From Parietaria judaica (taxonomy: Eukaryota > Streptophyta > Magnoliopsida > Rosales > Urticaceae): a stretch of 64,000 nucleotides of DNA. The DNA is taken from NCBI GenBank assembly GCA_954871525.1, contig OX940869.1, forward strand, positions 10,439,001 to 10,503,000, written 5' to 3'. Below the pieces are notes generated by a model. That model saw only the letters and a list, made by a program, of their open reading frames with translations, did not search any database and had not been told where the DNA came from. Within the stretch, counting starts at the first letter, position 1. Every line of letters starts with the position of its first letter. A program made the translations under genes and the position numbers. Shown piece by piece: positions 35,132 to 45,575 of this stretch.

Positions 35132-35541
35132 CGCGCGCAAGATCGAATGGCTCTGATACCAACTGATGTAAACTCGGATTATAGGAAAAACGGAAAATAC
35201 ACTCTTGAACAAAAGTTCGATTTTTTTATCCTCATATTCATAATCTCCTCTGCTCACGTTCAAGTGTACATAGAAATAAGAGAATTAAACTACAGTACTT
35301 GAATCCCGTAATCAGTGCAACGCCTATACCTAATACCAAAGACAATATCAACTCAATCAAATTCTAACTAATTCCTAAAATAACTCCCTACTGAAAATAA
35401 GAGATTGAAATAATCAATCAAATATAAAACAATACGTATAAGTATTTTAATTAATGATAAATGGAAGATGTCGTGGAGTTGATTTGTAGAAATCTTTGAC
35501 CCCATGATTCATGCAGCTCTTTATTCACGTCCTTCATGAGG

Positions 35542-35959
35542 CTAACAAACGATTATCGATTTTAAAAAATCTACCATTTTATTATCCAAAGGCTAGCCAT
35601 AAAATTGAACAAACCGTGAACCGGTCCGCATCGGTTGTTCGAAGTCGATGCAGTATTTTTGTTGTTATTCAAGTGCATTTCCAGAGGCTTGCCATTCCGC
35701 ATTTTAGTTTGATGCTGTCGTTTTCTCTTCGCTCTTTTTAGTTGGTCTTAGCTCAATCAATTCTTGTCGTTTATTTTGGAATACTGTCGTTTTGGGTTTT
35801 AAAATATTTTTATTTATTGAGTAATCTATTTTTCATATCAATTAAAACAGAAAGTTATATTTCATATACCCTTTTAGGTTCACGAAGGACAACCTAAAAA
35901 GAGGCTTCTTCCTTTATTACACTCAACGACAAGCATTAATTGCAATTTTACGTACAATT
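35542..35959. other. Spacer left of the ndhF insertion
   Basis: Mostly non-coding. About 60 bp at 35876-35935 (AGGACAACCTAAAAAGAGGC) resembles 49422-49480 (AGGACGAGCTAAAAGAGGC), the far side of the large nest, so it may be an old direct duplication of host sequence. Confidence 0.4.
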
Positions 35960-35991
35960 TTTTTTTTTTTTTGGGAATCGGTTGGAATGTG
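35960..35991 (+). pseudogene. ndhF: Plastid ndhF fragment in the nucleus, left part
   Basis: The bases TTTTTTGGGAATCGGTTGGA then ATGTG encode FWESVGM, the residues just upstream of [14 protein letters not shown] in plastid NdhF. The frame continues after the solo LTR at 48733. ATGTG at 35987-35991 is the duplicated target. It is a nuclear plastid DNA insertion (NUPT). Confidence 0.85.
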
Positions 35992-36372
35992 TGTTCGGAG
36001 TAGAGCTGCAGGAATTCGTCGCGAGATTCCATCGCGATGCGCGCGACGTATGCTCGTGAGTCGCGACGAGTCGCGATTTTGTGGCAAAAGTCGCGATTCG
36101 TCGCGATTTGTGGCATCAGTCGCGACCCTCGGATGGGGATCCGCGTGAAGCCCATCAATGGCTCACATTCAAGATCCGCGTCATTTTGTCTTTTTGTGGC
36201 ATAAATAACACACTTTTTACCCGAAATTTATTACCCAACCACAATTATTACCCACTTTACTCGAATTTCAACCCTAAAATTTCAAATTTCAATATTTTTT
36301 CACCCACTTTCTCCTCACAATTATTCACCCACCACAATAATTATTCACCCACCCCACTCTCTCCTCAAACCC

Positions 36373-36380
36373 TATAAATA
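36373..36380 (+). promoter_or_regulatory. TATA box of the hAT-internal gene
   Basis: TATAAATA lies about 140 bp before the ORF at 36522, with a CT-rich leader between (CTCTCAACTCTCTCTC). It is a plausible plant promoter. Confidence 0.55.
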
Positions 36381-36521
36381 CCACTTCTTCTTCCCTCATT
36401 TCTTCACCAACAATCTCTCAACTCTCTCTCAAATTCTCTCAATTCTCTAAGTTTTTTCCACTCTCAAGCTCTAAAGTTCCAAAGTTCTAAATTTCTCAAT
36501 TTCTAAGGTTCTCTCATTAAT

Positions 36522-37076
36522 ATGTCTCGAAGAAGCGGCGGTAGTTCCGGGGGTCGAAGGGCGGCCAGGAATTTGCAACCCCAATTTCTACAAGGGGGAA
36601 CACCGCATCCTTGTCCCGACAACTACATTCCCGTTATGCTTCCGTCAGAAATATTCCATTCCCCTCCCAATCCAAATTATCCCGACGATACAGTACGGTC
36701 TCTAAGACCTAGTCTAGTCCGGGCGTTGGCCCACCACCAAGCCAATCCCGATCGTGTGTCCCGAGAATTGGTCGACGCGGTGGCTCAATCTAGGGGGGGA
36801 AATAACGATCCTTTTTTCGATCTCATGTTTCGGGAAGGTGCCGATTACAGAGCTCAAGGTCCCGAAGGTGCCGATCCCGACGAAACTCAACGCCCCGAAG
36901 ATGCCGATCCTGACGAAACTCAACGTCCCCACGATGCCGATCCCGACGAAACTCAACGTCCCCATGATGCCGATCCTGACGACTTTCAAACGACGACTTT
37001 ATTAGTATGTTACAAACTAATATTTATTAACATATGTTATTTCTTTAAAATTAAAAATAAAAATCAATATTATTAA
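36522..37076 (+). CDS. hAT-borne ORF with 11-residue acidic repeats, function unknown
   Basis: 184 residues in the given frame. It starts MSRRSGGSSGGRRAARN, basic and disordered. A middle region (residues 35-110) includes IPVMLPSEIFHSPPNPNYPD and ANPDRVSRELVDAVAQSRGG. Then come four tandem copies of a DADPDETQRPH-type 11-mer (residues about 115-160). After DDFQTT the sequence turns AT-rich and hydrophobic, which looks like read-through into non-coding DNA or an intron (GT at TTAGTATG). It may be the 5' exon of a lost transposase gene or captured host sequence. No family is recognised. Confidence 0.55.
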   Translation: MSRRSGGSSGGRRAARNLQPQFLQGGTPHPCPDNYIPVMLPSEIFHSPPNPNYPDDTVRSLRPSLVRALAHHQANPDRVSRELVDAVAQSRGGNNDPFFDLMFREGADYRAQGPEGADPDETQRPEDADPDETQRPHDADPDETQRPHDADPDDFQTTTLLVCYKLIFINICYFFKIKNKNQYY

Positions 37077-37978
37077 TATGTTACAAAATAATAAGTTATA
37101 ACAAACTTTAATATTAATTTTAAAAAAAAATACATTGTAGATAACAAATTTAAATAATTAACTTACTTACATATAATTTTGAAATAATTAATAAAGTTTT
37201 AAAATTAAATTCGGGTAAAAAATAAAAAAAAAATACATTTCAAGAAACCAGGTACTTTTGCCGCAAAAATAGCCTATAAAATCGCGAAAAATCGCGAACA
37301 ACCACGACTCTCGGCGTCGCGACGAGTCGCGACCGGAACAGTCGCGATTTTTGGCGACTCGGTCGCGACTCGTCGCGACGCCGCGAGTCCCAGCTCTAGT
37401 TCGGAGTGGAAAGTGGAAACCACCGTAGGGGTTTGAATCCCGATTCCATTACGCCGAAAAATGCCTCCGAGCCGTTCCGGTAACATTTAAAAATTATTTT
37501 AAAGCGGAAAACTTGTTATTGGACCAACGGCACGGATATCGGGTAATGACCATTTTAACAAGATCTGATAAATATTACATATTTAATATTCACAACTCAT
37601 TATTAATATCATAGTCGAAATAAGAAATAAATAGAAAGTGGTAAATGTTTGCCTTTATCAACCCAATGCATAAGGTCGTACCTCGGTTGACGTTTCTGGC
37701 TGCGGACTCTGAAGTTCGGCAGGGCCCCGCCGGTGCTGAGGGAAACACCCGTGATCTTCCGGGATATTCTCCTGGATTCCTCGTACCGAAGCGTGTACTT
37801 CGCCGGCAGGACTCCGTCGCAAAACTTTAACTGAGGTTCTTTTGAAGCTTCCGGAGAACAACGTCTCACTAAGCCAAACCAAAAAAGAGATCAGAAGCAG
37901 AAAACTCGCAGACCCTAGAGAGAGAGGGAGAGCTCGAGTTTTTGCTCTAGGGAAGGTGTGAAAAATGTGTAGAATGGG

Positions 37979-38754
37979 TGTTAAGGTCGGATTTGGTCAA
38001 ATCCATCCTCAACACAACTCGTGTCGTTTGGTCCATAAACGACGTGAGGGGAAGCGAGAAAGTTCGTCAGCCGAGGGGGATTATCCCCGAGGAGGAACAT
38101 CCCCGAGGAAGAATACCCCCGAGGAGGTTCACCCACGAGGAGACGCAGCCACACGGGAGCAAGTTGCGACGAAGCGTCCCATCACACCCGACGAGGAATT
38201 TCGTCATGATGATTGTGCAGGGTCGAATGACCATTGACGAGATGTGCATTTAATGAAGCCGACCTACTCACTCGATGAGAACACCAGCGACGAGGCTTGC
38301 AGAGCCGAATGACGGCTGATGAGATGCGCATTTAATGAGGCGCACCTACCCATAACGGCAGCCTGCTCGGAAGTGACATAAAGCAAGGATTTACCATGCT
38401 GCCCTCAAATCACGCCAGAGAATGAATGATTAAAGAGAAAAGGGCGGGAAAGATGCGAGAGGAAGGCATTGTAAACTCTATAAAAGGCAAGATAAGCCTC
38501 ATTTGTAAAGGTTCGGAAAAATAGAGGAAAAAGGTCCGGAAAGAGAGAAAGAAATCTTGTAATAGAAAAGGCTAAGGAGATAGAGAGAATTGATGTTCAT
38601 GATCCTTCATCTGTCCAGCTATTCAACGGAAGAAAACCGAGTTCATTTTCGGAAAATATAATAAAACAGAGATATTCATCAATTATTGTTGTTTATTTAT
38701 TATTTGGTGATTATCTTTGTGACTAGAAAAGGGTGGTGAAAATCGCCCTCTACA
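37979..38754 (+). repeat. 5' LTR of the Gypsy element, 776 bp
   Basis: TG...CA termini. A TATA box TATAAAAGG is at 38479-38487. It contains CCCCGAGGA direct repeats at about 38083-38130 with one more unit than the 3' LTR. Confidence 0.95.
38479..38487 (+). promoter_or_regulatory. Gypsy LTR TATA box
   Basis: TATAAAAGG in ACTCTATAAAAGGCAAG. The same sequence is at about 46058 in the 3' LTR. Confidence 0.6.
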
Positions 38755-38755
38755 G

Positions 38756-38772
38756 TTTGGCGCCCACCGAGG
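38756..38772 (+). other. Gypsy primer-binding site
   Basis: TTTGGCGCCCACCGAGG lies one base after the LTR end. TTGGCGCCCACCG is a common PBS in plant Gypsy elements. The tRNA was not assigned. Confidence 0.75.
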
Positions 38773-38819
38773 GGCTTTGTTTTCTTTCTAACTCACAGCC
38801 AGGAATTTGAAGGAGTGAG

Positions 38820-41800
38820 ATGTCGTCCAGCGACCACGTCATCACTGTAGAAGGGGACGAAATCCCAGCCATGGAGAGACTCCAGCGGCAGTTGGCCGGC
38901 GGCAGTTGGCCGAAGCCAACGCGAGAGTAATGGAGGCAACGCAGGCGGCCGAGGAGGCGGCCAAGAAGGCGGAAGAACAGGAGGAGCGGAACGGACGACT
39001 TACTGCTCTTCTGGAACACGCGAGTCAAAGAAGGGAAGGCCCGGAGAGCACGATCGCGGGATCCTCGGCTCGGGGAGCGGGCGGAGTTGTAGCCGAGTGA
39101 GAGCAAGGTAACCTGACGCCTCAAGCGCCGCCGATCATTAGGGATCTCTTCAATGCCGCCGGCATGACACCGGCGAACACAACGAGCCCGCCGGGAGGCA
39201 TGACAACCACCATAGCAGAGACGATCCAGGAGGAGGTCCGGAGAGCGATGAGGGAAATATCCTCAAGCATGGAGGCAAAAATGGGATACGTGGCCTCACA
39301 GGTGCATAAAGCCACGAGCGCGGTGCCTGAAATCGATAGGTTGGTCAGGGAGGCCAGGGTGACTACTTTCTCGGATAAAATCCGCAGCGTGGAGCTAGGA
39401 GAATTGCCAAAGGTCAGGCTCTCGCAGTACAAAGGAACTTCGGATCCAAACACCCACGTGAAGTCATTTCGGATCGCCACGGAGCGCATAGGTGGCGAGG
39501 AGACGAAGCTAGAGGCTATCCTGTGTCATCTCTTTGTCGAGAGCTTGCAAGGCCCGGCGAGCGATTGGTTCGCTAAACTACCCTCGCAATCCATCGGCGA
39601 TTCCGATGAGCTCGTCGCGTGTTTTCTACGGCACTACTCAATGTACGTGCAGAACGAGGCGACCGTTACGACCCTGTGGAACCTCTCGCAGGGGCGGGAA
39701 AAAACTCTCCGACAGTACGTCGGAAGATTCAAAGACGTCATGGTCAGAATCCAGGGGCTCGATAGCGTCGTCGCAATCCAGGCGCTGAAGCATGGACTGT
39801 GGTATTTGGCCCCTTTCCGTGAGGAGTTAATAAAGATGCGCCCGTTGGCGATCGAGGACGCGCTCCACAGGGCGACGCTCTTCATGGAAATAGAGGAAGA
39901 GACTCTGGCCTAGAAGAAGATCCACGAAGGTGGAAGCAAAGGAAGGCAGCATGGAAAAAGGGAGAGCGGGGACGGAGGAGACGCCCCATCATCCCGAGCG
40001 AGGAAGGGAGAAGAAGACCGAAGGAATTCCGATGAGCGACGAGGTCGGGAAGCTCCGAGGCAAGAAGTGTATCAGGTGGACGAGCACAAATACCGCGACT
40101 ATGATTGGAGAGACCACCACCAAGAAGGATCCTCGGAAAACCGAGGAAGATTCTTCGACGATCGAGGAGGATCCTCAGAGAACCGAGGAAGATTCTCTGA
40201 CGATCGAGGAGGATCCTCGGAGAACCGAGGAAGATTCTCTGACGATCGAGGAGGATTCTCGGGAGACCGAGTAAGATTCTCTGACGATCGAGGAGGATTC
40301 TCGGGAGACCGAGGACGATTCTCTGATGCTCGAGGAGGATTCTCGGGAGATCGAGGACGATTCTCCGATGATCGAGGAGGATACCCGGGGAACCAGGGAG
40401 GGTTTTCCAACGACCGAGGAAGATTTGCTGAAAACCGAGGGGGATTCTCGGGGTCTGGAAGCCGAGGGGGCTTCTCGGGTGGCCGATGAGGCTTCGGGAC
40501 GAAGTTTTGGCCGAAAGATATGAGCAAATTCTGCGCTTACCACAACTATAACGGCCATGCCACTGAAGATTGTGCCATGCTGAAGAAGGAGCTCCAGAGA
40601 AGATATGCGCTGCGGGAGATCAAAGACCTCACGTACAAACCTCCCGTGCCTTGGAATAACGGGAACAGGGCATGGCAGGGCCGACAAGAAGAACCTACGA
40701 ACGACGGGGGGAACGGCCAAGACAGGGCAAAGAGAAACTTGGCAATCGAGCCGCCACCGGCAAGGCGTGACGAGGAAGACCGACCGGCCTCGAGAACGAG
40801 AATCGAGGTGATCATGGGCGGATCGCGGTTCTGCGAGGATTCGGTCAACAACATAAAAGCTTATCAGTGGAGGGGGAAGGAGTATAGCCAAGGGGACGTG
40901 AAGATGGGCGCCACAGGCGCGAGGATAGAGTTTGTGGAGAACGAGGATTGTGCTGATATGCACGACGACGCTCTGGTCCTCGAACTCAACGTCGGCGGAT
41001 ACGAGGTTTGCCGCATCCTCGTTGACAACGGAAGCTCGGTCGACGTCATTTTCTACGAATGCTTGATGAAGATGGGCATCGAGGGACTCGCGATAGGGGG
41101 ACGACCCCGCAAGGTATCGGGTTTCAACGGGGACGTCGCCGTCTCGATGGGGACAGTCCACCTCCCGGTCCGCGCAGGGAGCGTCAACCGAATGACGGAG
41201 TTTATGGTGCTAAATGTCCCATCGCACTTCAACATTATCCTGGGGAGACCTTGGATCCATTCCATGAGAGCCGTGCCGTCAACTTACCACCAAAGCATAA
41301 AATTCCTGGGAAAGAAGGGAGGAGAGATTGAGGAACTCAAAGGGAGCAGGGACGCGTACCGAATTTGCTACATGATGCACCACAAGTCAATGACTGCCGA
41401 GAAGGGGATCAAGCAGACGGAGAGGGGTGAACCGGCAGGTTTATAGCAATTAGCGACGCCCGTCCCCAGACTTCCCGGGCGGAGTAAGGGGCGGAGGCAA
41501 AACACCGACGGGACAGCCAAGATACTCAGCACGGAAGACATCGAGGCTGGGAATGCCGAGGAAAGGAAAGGGGGAGCGCAGATCGAAGAAGTAGAGCGAG
41601 TCTGCATCGACGAATCCGACCCTACTCGGACCGTCGGTGTGGGCGCGGAGCTCGACCCAGATACCAAAGCACGACTAATCGAGCTCTTAAAGAAGAACCG
41701 TGGGAGTTTCGCCTGGTCTCATGAAGACATGCCGGGGATCAACCCTTCGGTAACAGCCCATCGCCTCAACACCGATCCAAGGCACAAACCCGTCGTGCAA

Positions 41801-44800
41801 AAAAGGAGAAAGATGGCCCCCGACAGGAACAAGATCATCAATGACGAAGTAGATAAGCTGCTCTCGATGGGAACCATTCGAGAGGTAAAATATCCCGAAT
41901 GGCTAGCTAACACAGTCGTTGTAAAGAAAAAGAACGGCAAATGGCGAGTTTGTGTGGACTTCACCGACCTCAACCGAGCCTGTCCGAAAGATAGTTTCCC
42001 GGTGCCGCTTATAGATCGCCTCGTCGAGGCCACCCACGGCTATGAGCTTCTCAGCTTCATGGACGCGTATTCCGGGTACCACCAAATAAGGATGCACCCA
42101 GAGGACGAAGAGAAAACCGCCTTCATCAGCGAGAGGGGCACGTACTGCTACAAAGTCATGCCCTTCGGACTGAAGAACGCCGGAGCGACTTATCAGAGGC
42201 TGGTGACAATGATGTTCCACAAATTGATCGGGAAGAGCATGGAGGTATACATCGACGACATGGTCGTTAAATCCCTGAAGGCGGCGACGCACGTCGAGCA
42301 TTTAGAGGAGTGTTTCGAGATTCTAAATCAGAACGGGATGAAGCTGAACCCCACCAAGTGCACTTTTGGTATGTCCTCGGGAAAGTTCTTGGGCCACATG
42401 GTCACTCGGCGAGGGGTCGAAGCCGACCCCGAGCAGATTGAAGCAATCAAGAGTATGCCCTCGCCCCGAAATCGACGAGAGATTCAGAGATTAACCGGGA
42501 GGATCGCTGCTCTAAATCGATTTATCTCGCGATCGGCCGACAAGACTCTCATTTTCTATGAACTACTGAGAAAGAACAAGAAGTTCGAGTGGACCGAGAA
42601 ATGCGAGGAGGCCTTCCAGGCGTTGAAGTCCTATCTGTCATCGCCGCCCATCATGACGAAGCCAAAGCCGGGGGAGCCTTTGTACTTATACATCGTCGTG
42701 TCTAACCACGCAATCAGCCAAGTGCTTATGCGAGAGGAGGATGGGGAGCAGAAGCCAGTTTCCTACATCAGCAGGAAGCTCCTCGATGCCGAGACAAGGT
42801 ACCCTCAACCCGAGAAGCTTGCTTTGGCAGTATACGACGCGTCAGAAATGTTGAAGCATCACTTCCAAGCCCACACCATCGTCGTCATGACCGACAGACC
42901 AATCCGTACTATCATCCACGGCCCGAGCCAGTCGGGGAGGATCACGAAGTGGTCTATTAAACTGGGAGCGTACGACATTGAGTACAAGCTTCGGACAAGC
43001 CTCAAGTCTCAAGTGCTCGCAGATTTCCTCATCGAGTTGCCAAAGGAGCCTGTGGACGTGAGCGACGAGGCCGGCATCTGGAGGCTGCAAGTCGACGGAT
43101 CCGCAACAGCACATGGATCTGGAGTGGGGATCAGAATCATCTCCCCGATAGGGGACGTGATAGAAAAAGCATGTCGCCTCGCCTATCGCTCCACCAACAA
43201 CGAGTCGGAGTATGAAGCGCTCATCATTGGGATGCAATCATCCTTAGCAATTGGGGCAAAGAACTTGCACGCTTTCTCAGATTCGCAGTTGGTGGTAAAA
43301 CAGGTGAACGGGGAATACGAGAAAAACGACGAACGAATGGAAGCTTACGCAGGAGTGGTCGATGCTCTCTCAAGGAAGTTCGACTACTTCAGCCTGACAC
43401 AGGTGACGCAGGGAGACAACACCCACGCCGACGCGCTGGCATGCCTGGGTTCTACGACTGAAATTGGAGAACTAAGGTCGGTCACGGTGGAGACGGTGGA
43501 GAATCCAAGCATCCGGAGAGAGGAAGGCCCTGCGAAGAAGAAAGCTAGAGGGAAAGAAGAGGCCGAAGAGGCAAATGCGGGCGAGGCTAACCTAAACGAG
43601 ATCGAAGACAACGAGGATGGAGACGGGGAGCGGGGAGTTGTGGACGATGACGAAATTGAAGATTGGAGGTTGCCCCTCCGAAGGTACATCCTTGAAGGAA
43701 TGCTGCCCGAAGATCCGCAAGAGTCCCGAAAGATCAACTCGAAAAGCTCCAGGTACACCGTCCTCGATAACATACTTTATCGGAAAAGCTTCGTGGGTCC
43801 TTACCTGAGATGCCTAGGCAAGAAAGAGGCCGAGTACGTTATGCGGGAGATCCATAGCGGGGACTGCGGAAATCACTCTGGCGGGCGATCTTTGCTTAGA
43901 AAGACTAAGCGGCAAGGTTTCTTTTGGGAAACCATTGTCGCCGATTGCATCAGCCACGCCAAGAGATGCGAGAAATGCCAGCGGCACGCGCCAGCAATCA
44001 ACTGTCCTGCCGAGGAACTTTCCGTGGTCTCGGTTCCTTACCCTTTCATGAAGTAGTCGATGGACATCGTCGGCCCCATGCCCATCGGCGCGCGGCAAAA
44101 GAGGTTCATGCTCGTCGTCACGGATTTCTTCACCAAATGGACGGAGGCTGAAGCATACGCCAACATCAAGGATTCCGATGTCGAAAGCTACGTTTGGAAG
44201 AACGTGATTACTCGCTTCGGACTGCCCAGGGAGATAATCGCTGATAACGGGTCCCAGTTCATCTCGAAGAGGTTCGAAGATTTCTGCAAGCGATGGAGGA
44301 TAAAACTCAACACATCAACTCCGCGATACCCCAAGGCAACGGAAACGCCGAGGCGGTTAACCGCACCATCGTCGACAACATCAAGAGGCGGCTCGGCGAG
44401 AAGAAAGGGTTGTGAGCGGACGAGCTGCCGGGAGTGCTATGGGCTTATCGAACAACCCCTCATTCCGCGACCGATGAGACGCCCTTTGCCTTGGCCTTCG
44501 GGGTGGAGGCTGTGATCCCGGCGGAGGTTGACATCCCGAGCCTTCGACGGACGCTAGCCCCCAACAGCGAGGAGGATAATGAGGAAAGTCTCCTCCATCG
44601 GCTCGACCACATCGACGAGAAGCGCGAGCAAGCGAGCGCGCACATTGCCAACTATCAAAACACGATCGCGCGTTTTTACAACAAAAAAGTGCGCTCGAGA
44701 AGATTCAGAGTTGGGGAAATGGTCCTCCGACGAGTCTTCCAGAACACCGCCGAGGCAAATGCTGGAAAGCTAGGGCAGACCTGGGAAGGCCCTTACATAG

Positions 44801-44904
44801 TTACCAACGTCGTCAAGCCGGGAGTCTATGAGCTCAAGAATACAGAGGGAGCAAAAGTAATACGGAGTTGGAACGTGAAGCACTTGAAAAAGTTCTACCA
44901 GTAG
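38820..44904 (+). pseudogene. Gypsy gag-pol polyprotein, one frame with multiple nonsense codons
   Basis: Gag has a coiled-coil head (38906-39100) and a retrotransposon gag domain (39164-39913, with FVESLQGPASDWFAKL). An RG-rich repeat region follows (40067-40489), then a CAYHNYNGHATEDC zinc knuckle (40530) and an aspartic protease with DNGSSVDVIF (41028). The 805-residue frame at 41639-44056 holds RT (YIDD at residues 204-207), RNase H, a second RNase H (VDGSATAHGSGVG, near 485) and the integrase HHCC finger (near 738). The integrase core starts at 44060 and its C-terminal end is in another frame (44434-44904). Breaks: a 14-bp tandem duplication near 38884-38911, in-frame stops at 39098, 39911, 40487, 41444 and 44054, a one-base loss near 44330, and TGA at 44413. 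From 38906 to 44330 all parts share one frame. Confidence 0.92.
40130..40480 (+). repeat. 42-bp tandem repeat encoding an RG-rich tract in gag
   Basis: About eight copies of a unit like GATCGAGGAGGATTCTCGGG encode SENRGRFSDDRGG-type repeats. Such RG/RGG-like tracts commonly bind RNA. They lie between the gag capsid and zinc knuckle. The repeats also keep the antisense frame open (40175-41161), an artefact. Confidence 0.85.
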
Positions 44905-45575
44905 CCTCGCTTCGTTGATTCTCTCTCTTTTCATGCTCGCATATCTTATCTTTTTCTGCTTGCCAGTTGGGGAAGTCCCGACCCCCCTTGTTCAGGGCTA
45001 TTTTTGCATGGCCTCGACTTTTGATTGAACTAATTCGAAGTTTTCTATTATGAATGACCCCCTTTTCTTTATCCCAGATTCAAGGAGGAGGTAATTTATA
45101 TTATGTCTACGCATGCACTGGTGAGAAGGTCGAGCAGATTATAATATATATAACAATATATATACGGCTAAGGGTGTCGAGCAAGCCCGGTCCGACAAAA
45201 TATGTCGAGATCCATAATATACGGCTAAGGGTGCCGAGCAACCCCGGTCCGACAAAACATGTCGAGATCCATAATATACGGCTAAGGGTGCCGAGCAAGC
45301 CCGGTCCGGCTAGCGAGCCGAGAAAAATATAAAGAAAAGTATATATATATATAACATAAACAGGCGAGTAAGCCCGAAAGGGGCGAGCGGAAACAATAAG
45401 GAGGGAGGCAAAGGAGGCCTAGCGAGGAAAGGAAGCGGCTTAGCAATATAACCACGCGAGGAGCCGAAGAAGCAATCGCCGACCGGGAACCAACTGGTGC
45501 CGGCTAGGGCCGATCTCCGAAATAGTTATACTTTATTTTACCAAGTGTATACACTTGATAAAATGGGGGACTAAC
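44905..45575 (+). other. Gypsy 3' untranslated region with 57-bp repeats and polypurine tract
   Basis: It lies between the integrase stop and the 3' LTR. Three copies of a 57-bp unit beginning ACGGCTAAGGGTG start at 45164, 45221 and 45278. The tract AAATGGGGGACTAAC (45561-45575) directly before the LTR is the likely polypurine tract. Confidence 0.8.

Larger units (their letters stand above)
32567..35536 (-). mobile_element. Tandem LTR-internal-LTR-internal-LTR array of a miniature Gypsy-like element
   Basis: Three LTRs of about 370 bp lie at 32567-32936, 33868-34234 and 35167-35536. They separate two ~930-bp internal regions that are nearly identical, giving a ~1.3-kb tandem period. On the minus strand each LTR is TGAAGGACGTG...CTACA. 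Each internal region starts with a PBS (TTGGTATCAGAGCC) and ends with AATTTGAGGACGAATTTTC, common before the polypurine tract of plant Gypsy elements. The outer flanks TAAGG (32562-32566) and TGAGG (35537-35541) agree at 4 of 5 bases, a likely aged target duplication. No protease, RT or integrase is present. A homologous exchange between LTRs of two copies would give this arrangement. Confidence 0.88.
36001..37398 (+). mobile_element. Non-autonomous hAT transposon
   Basis: The ends are TAGAGCTGCAGG and the complement of TAGAGCTGGGACT. The 8-bp target duplication GTTCGGAG lies at 35993-36000 and 37399-37406. The subterminal regions (36010-36125 and 37270-37390) carry many GTCGCGA / TCGCGAC words in both orientations, like the transposase sites of hAT elements. 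The middle has a TATA promoter and one ORF. There is no hATC dimerisation domain or transposase core. Confidence 0.93.

Noticed and set aside
40175..41161. 328-residue minus-strand ORF as a gene
   Set aside because: Opposite to the Gypsy gag-protease frame and kept open by the 42-bp repeats. No domain recognised.
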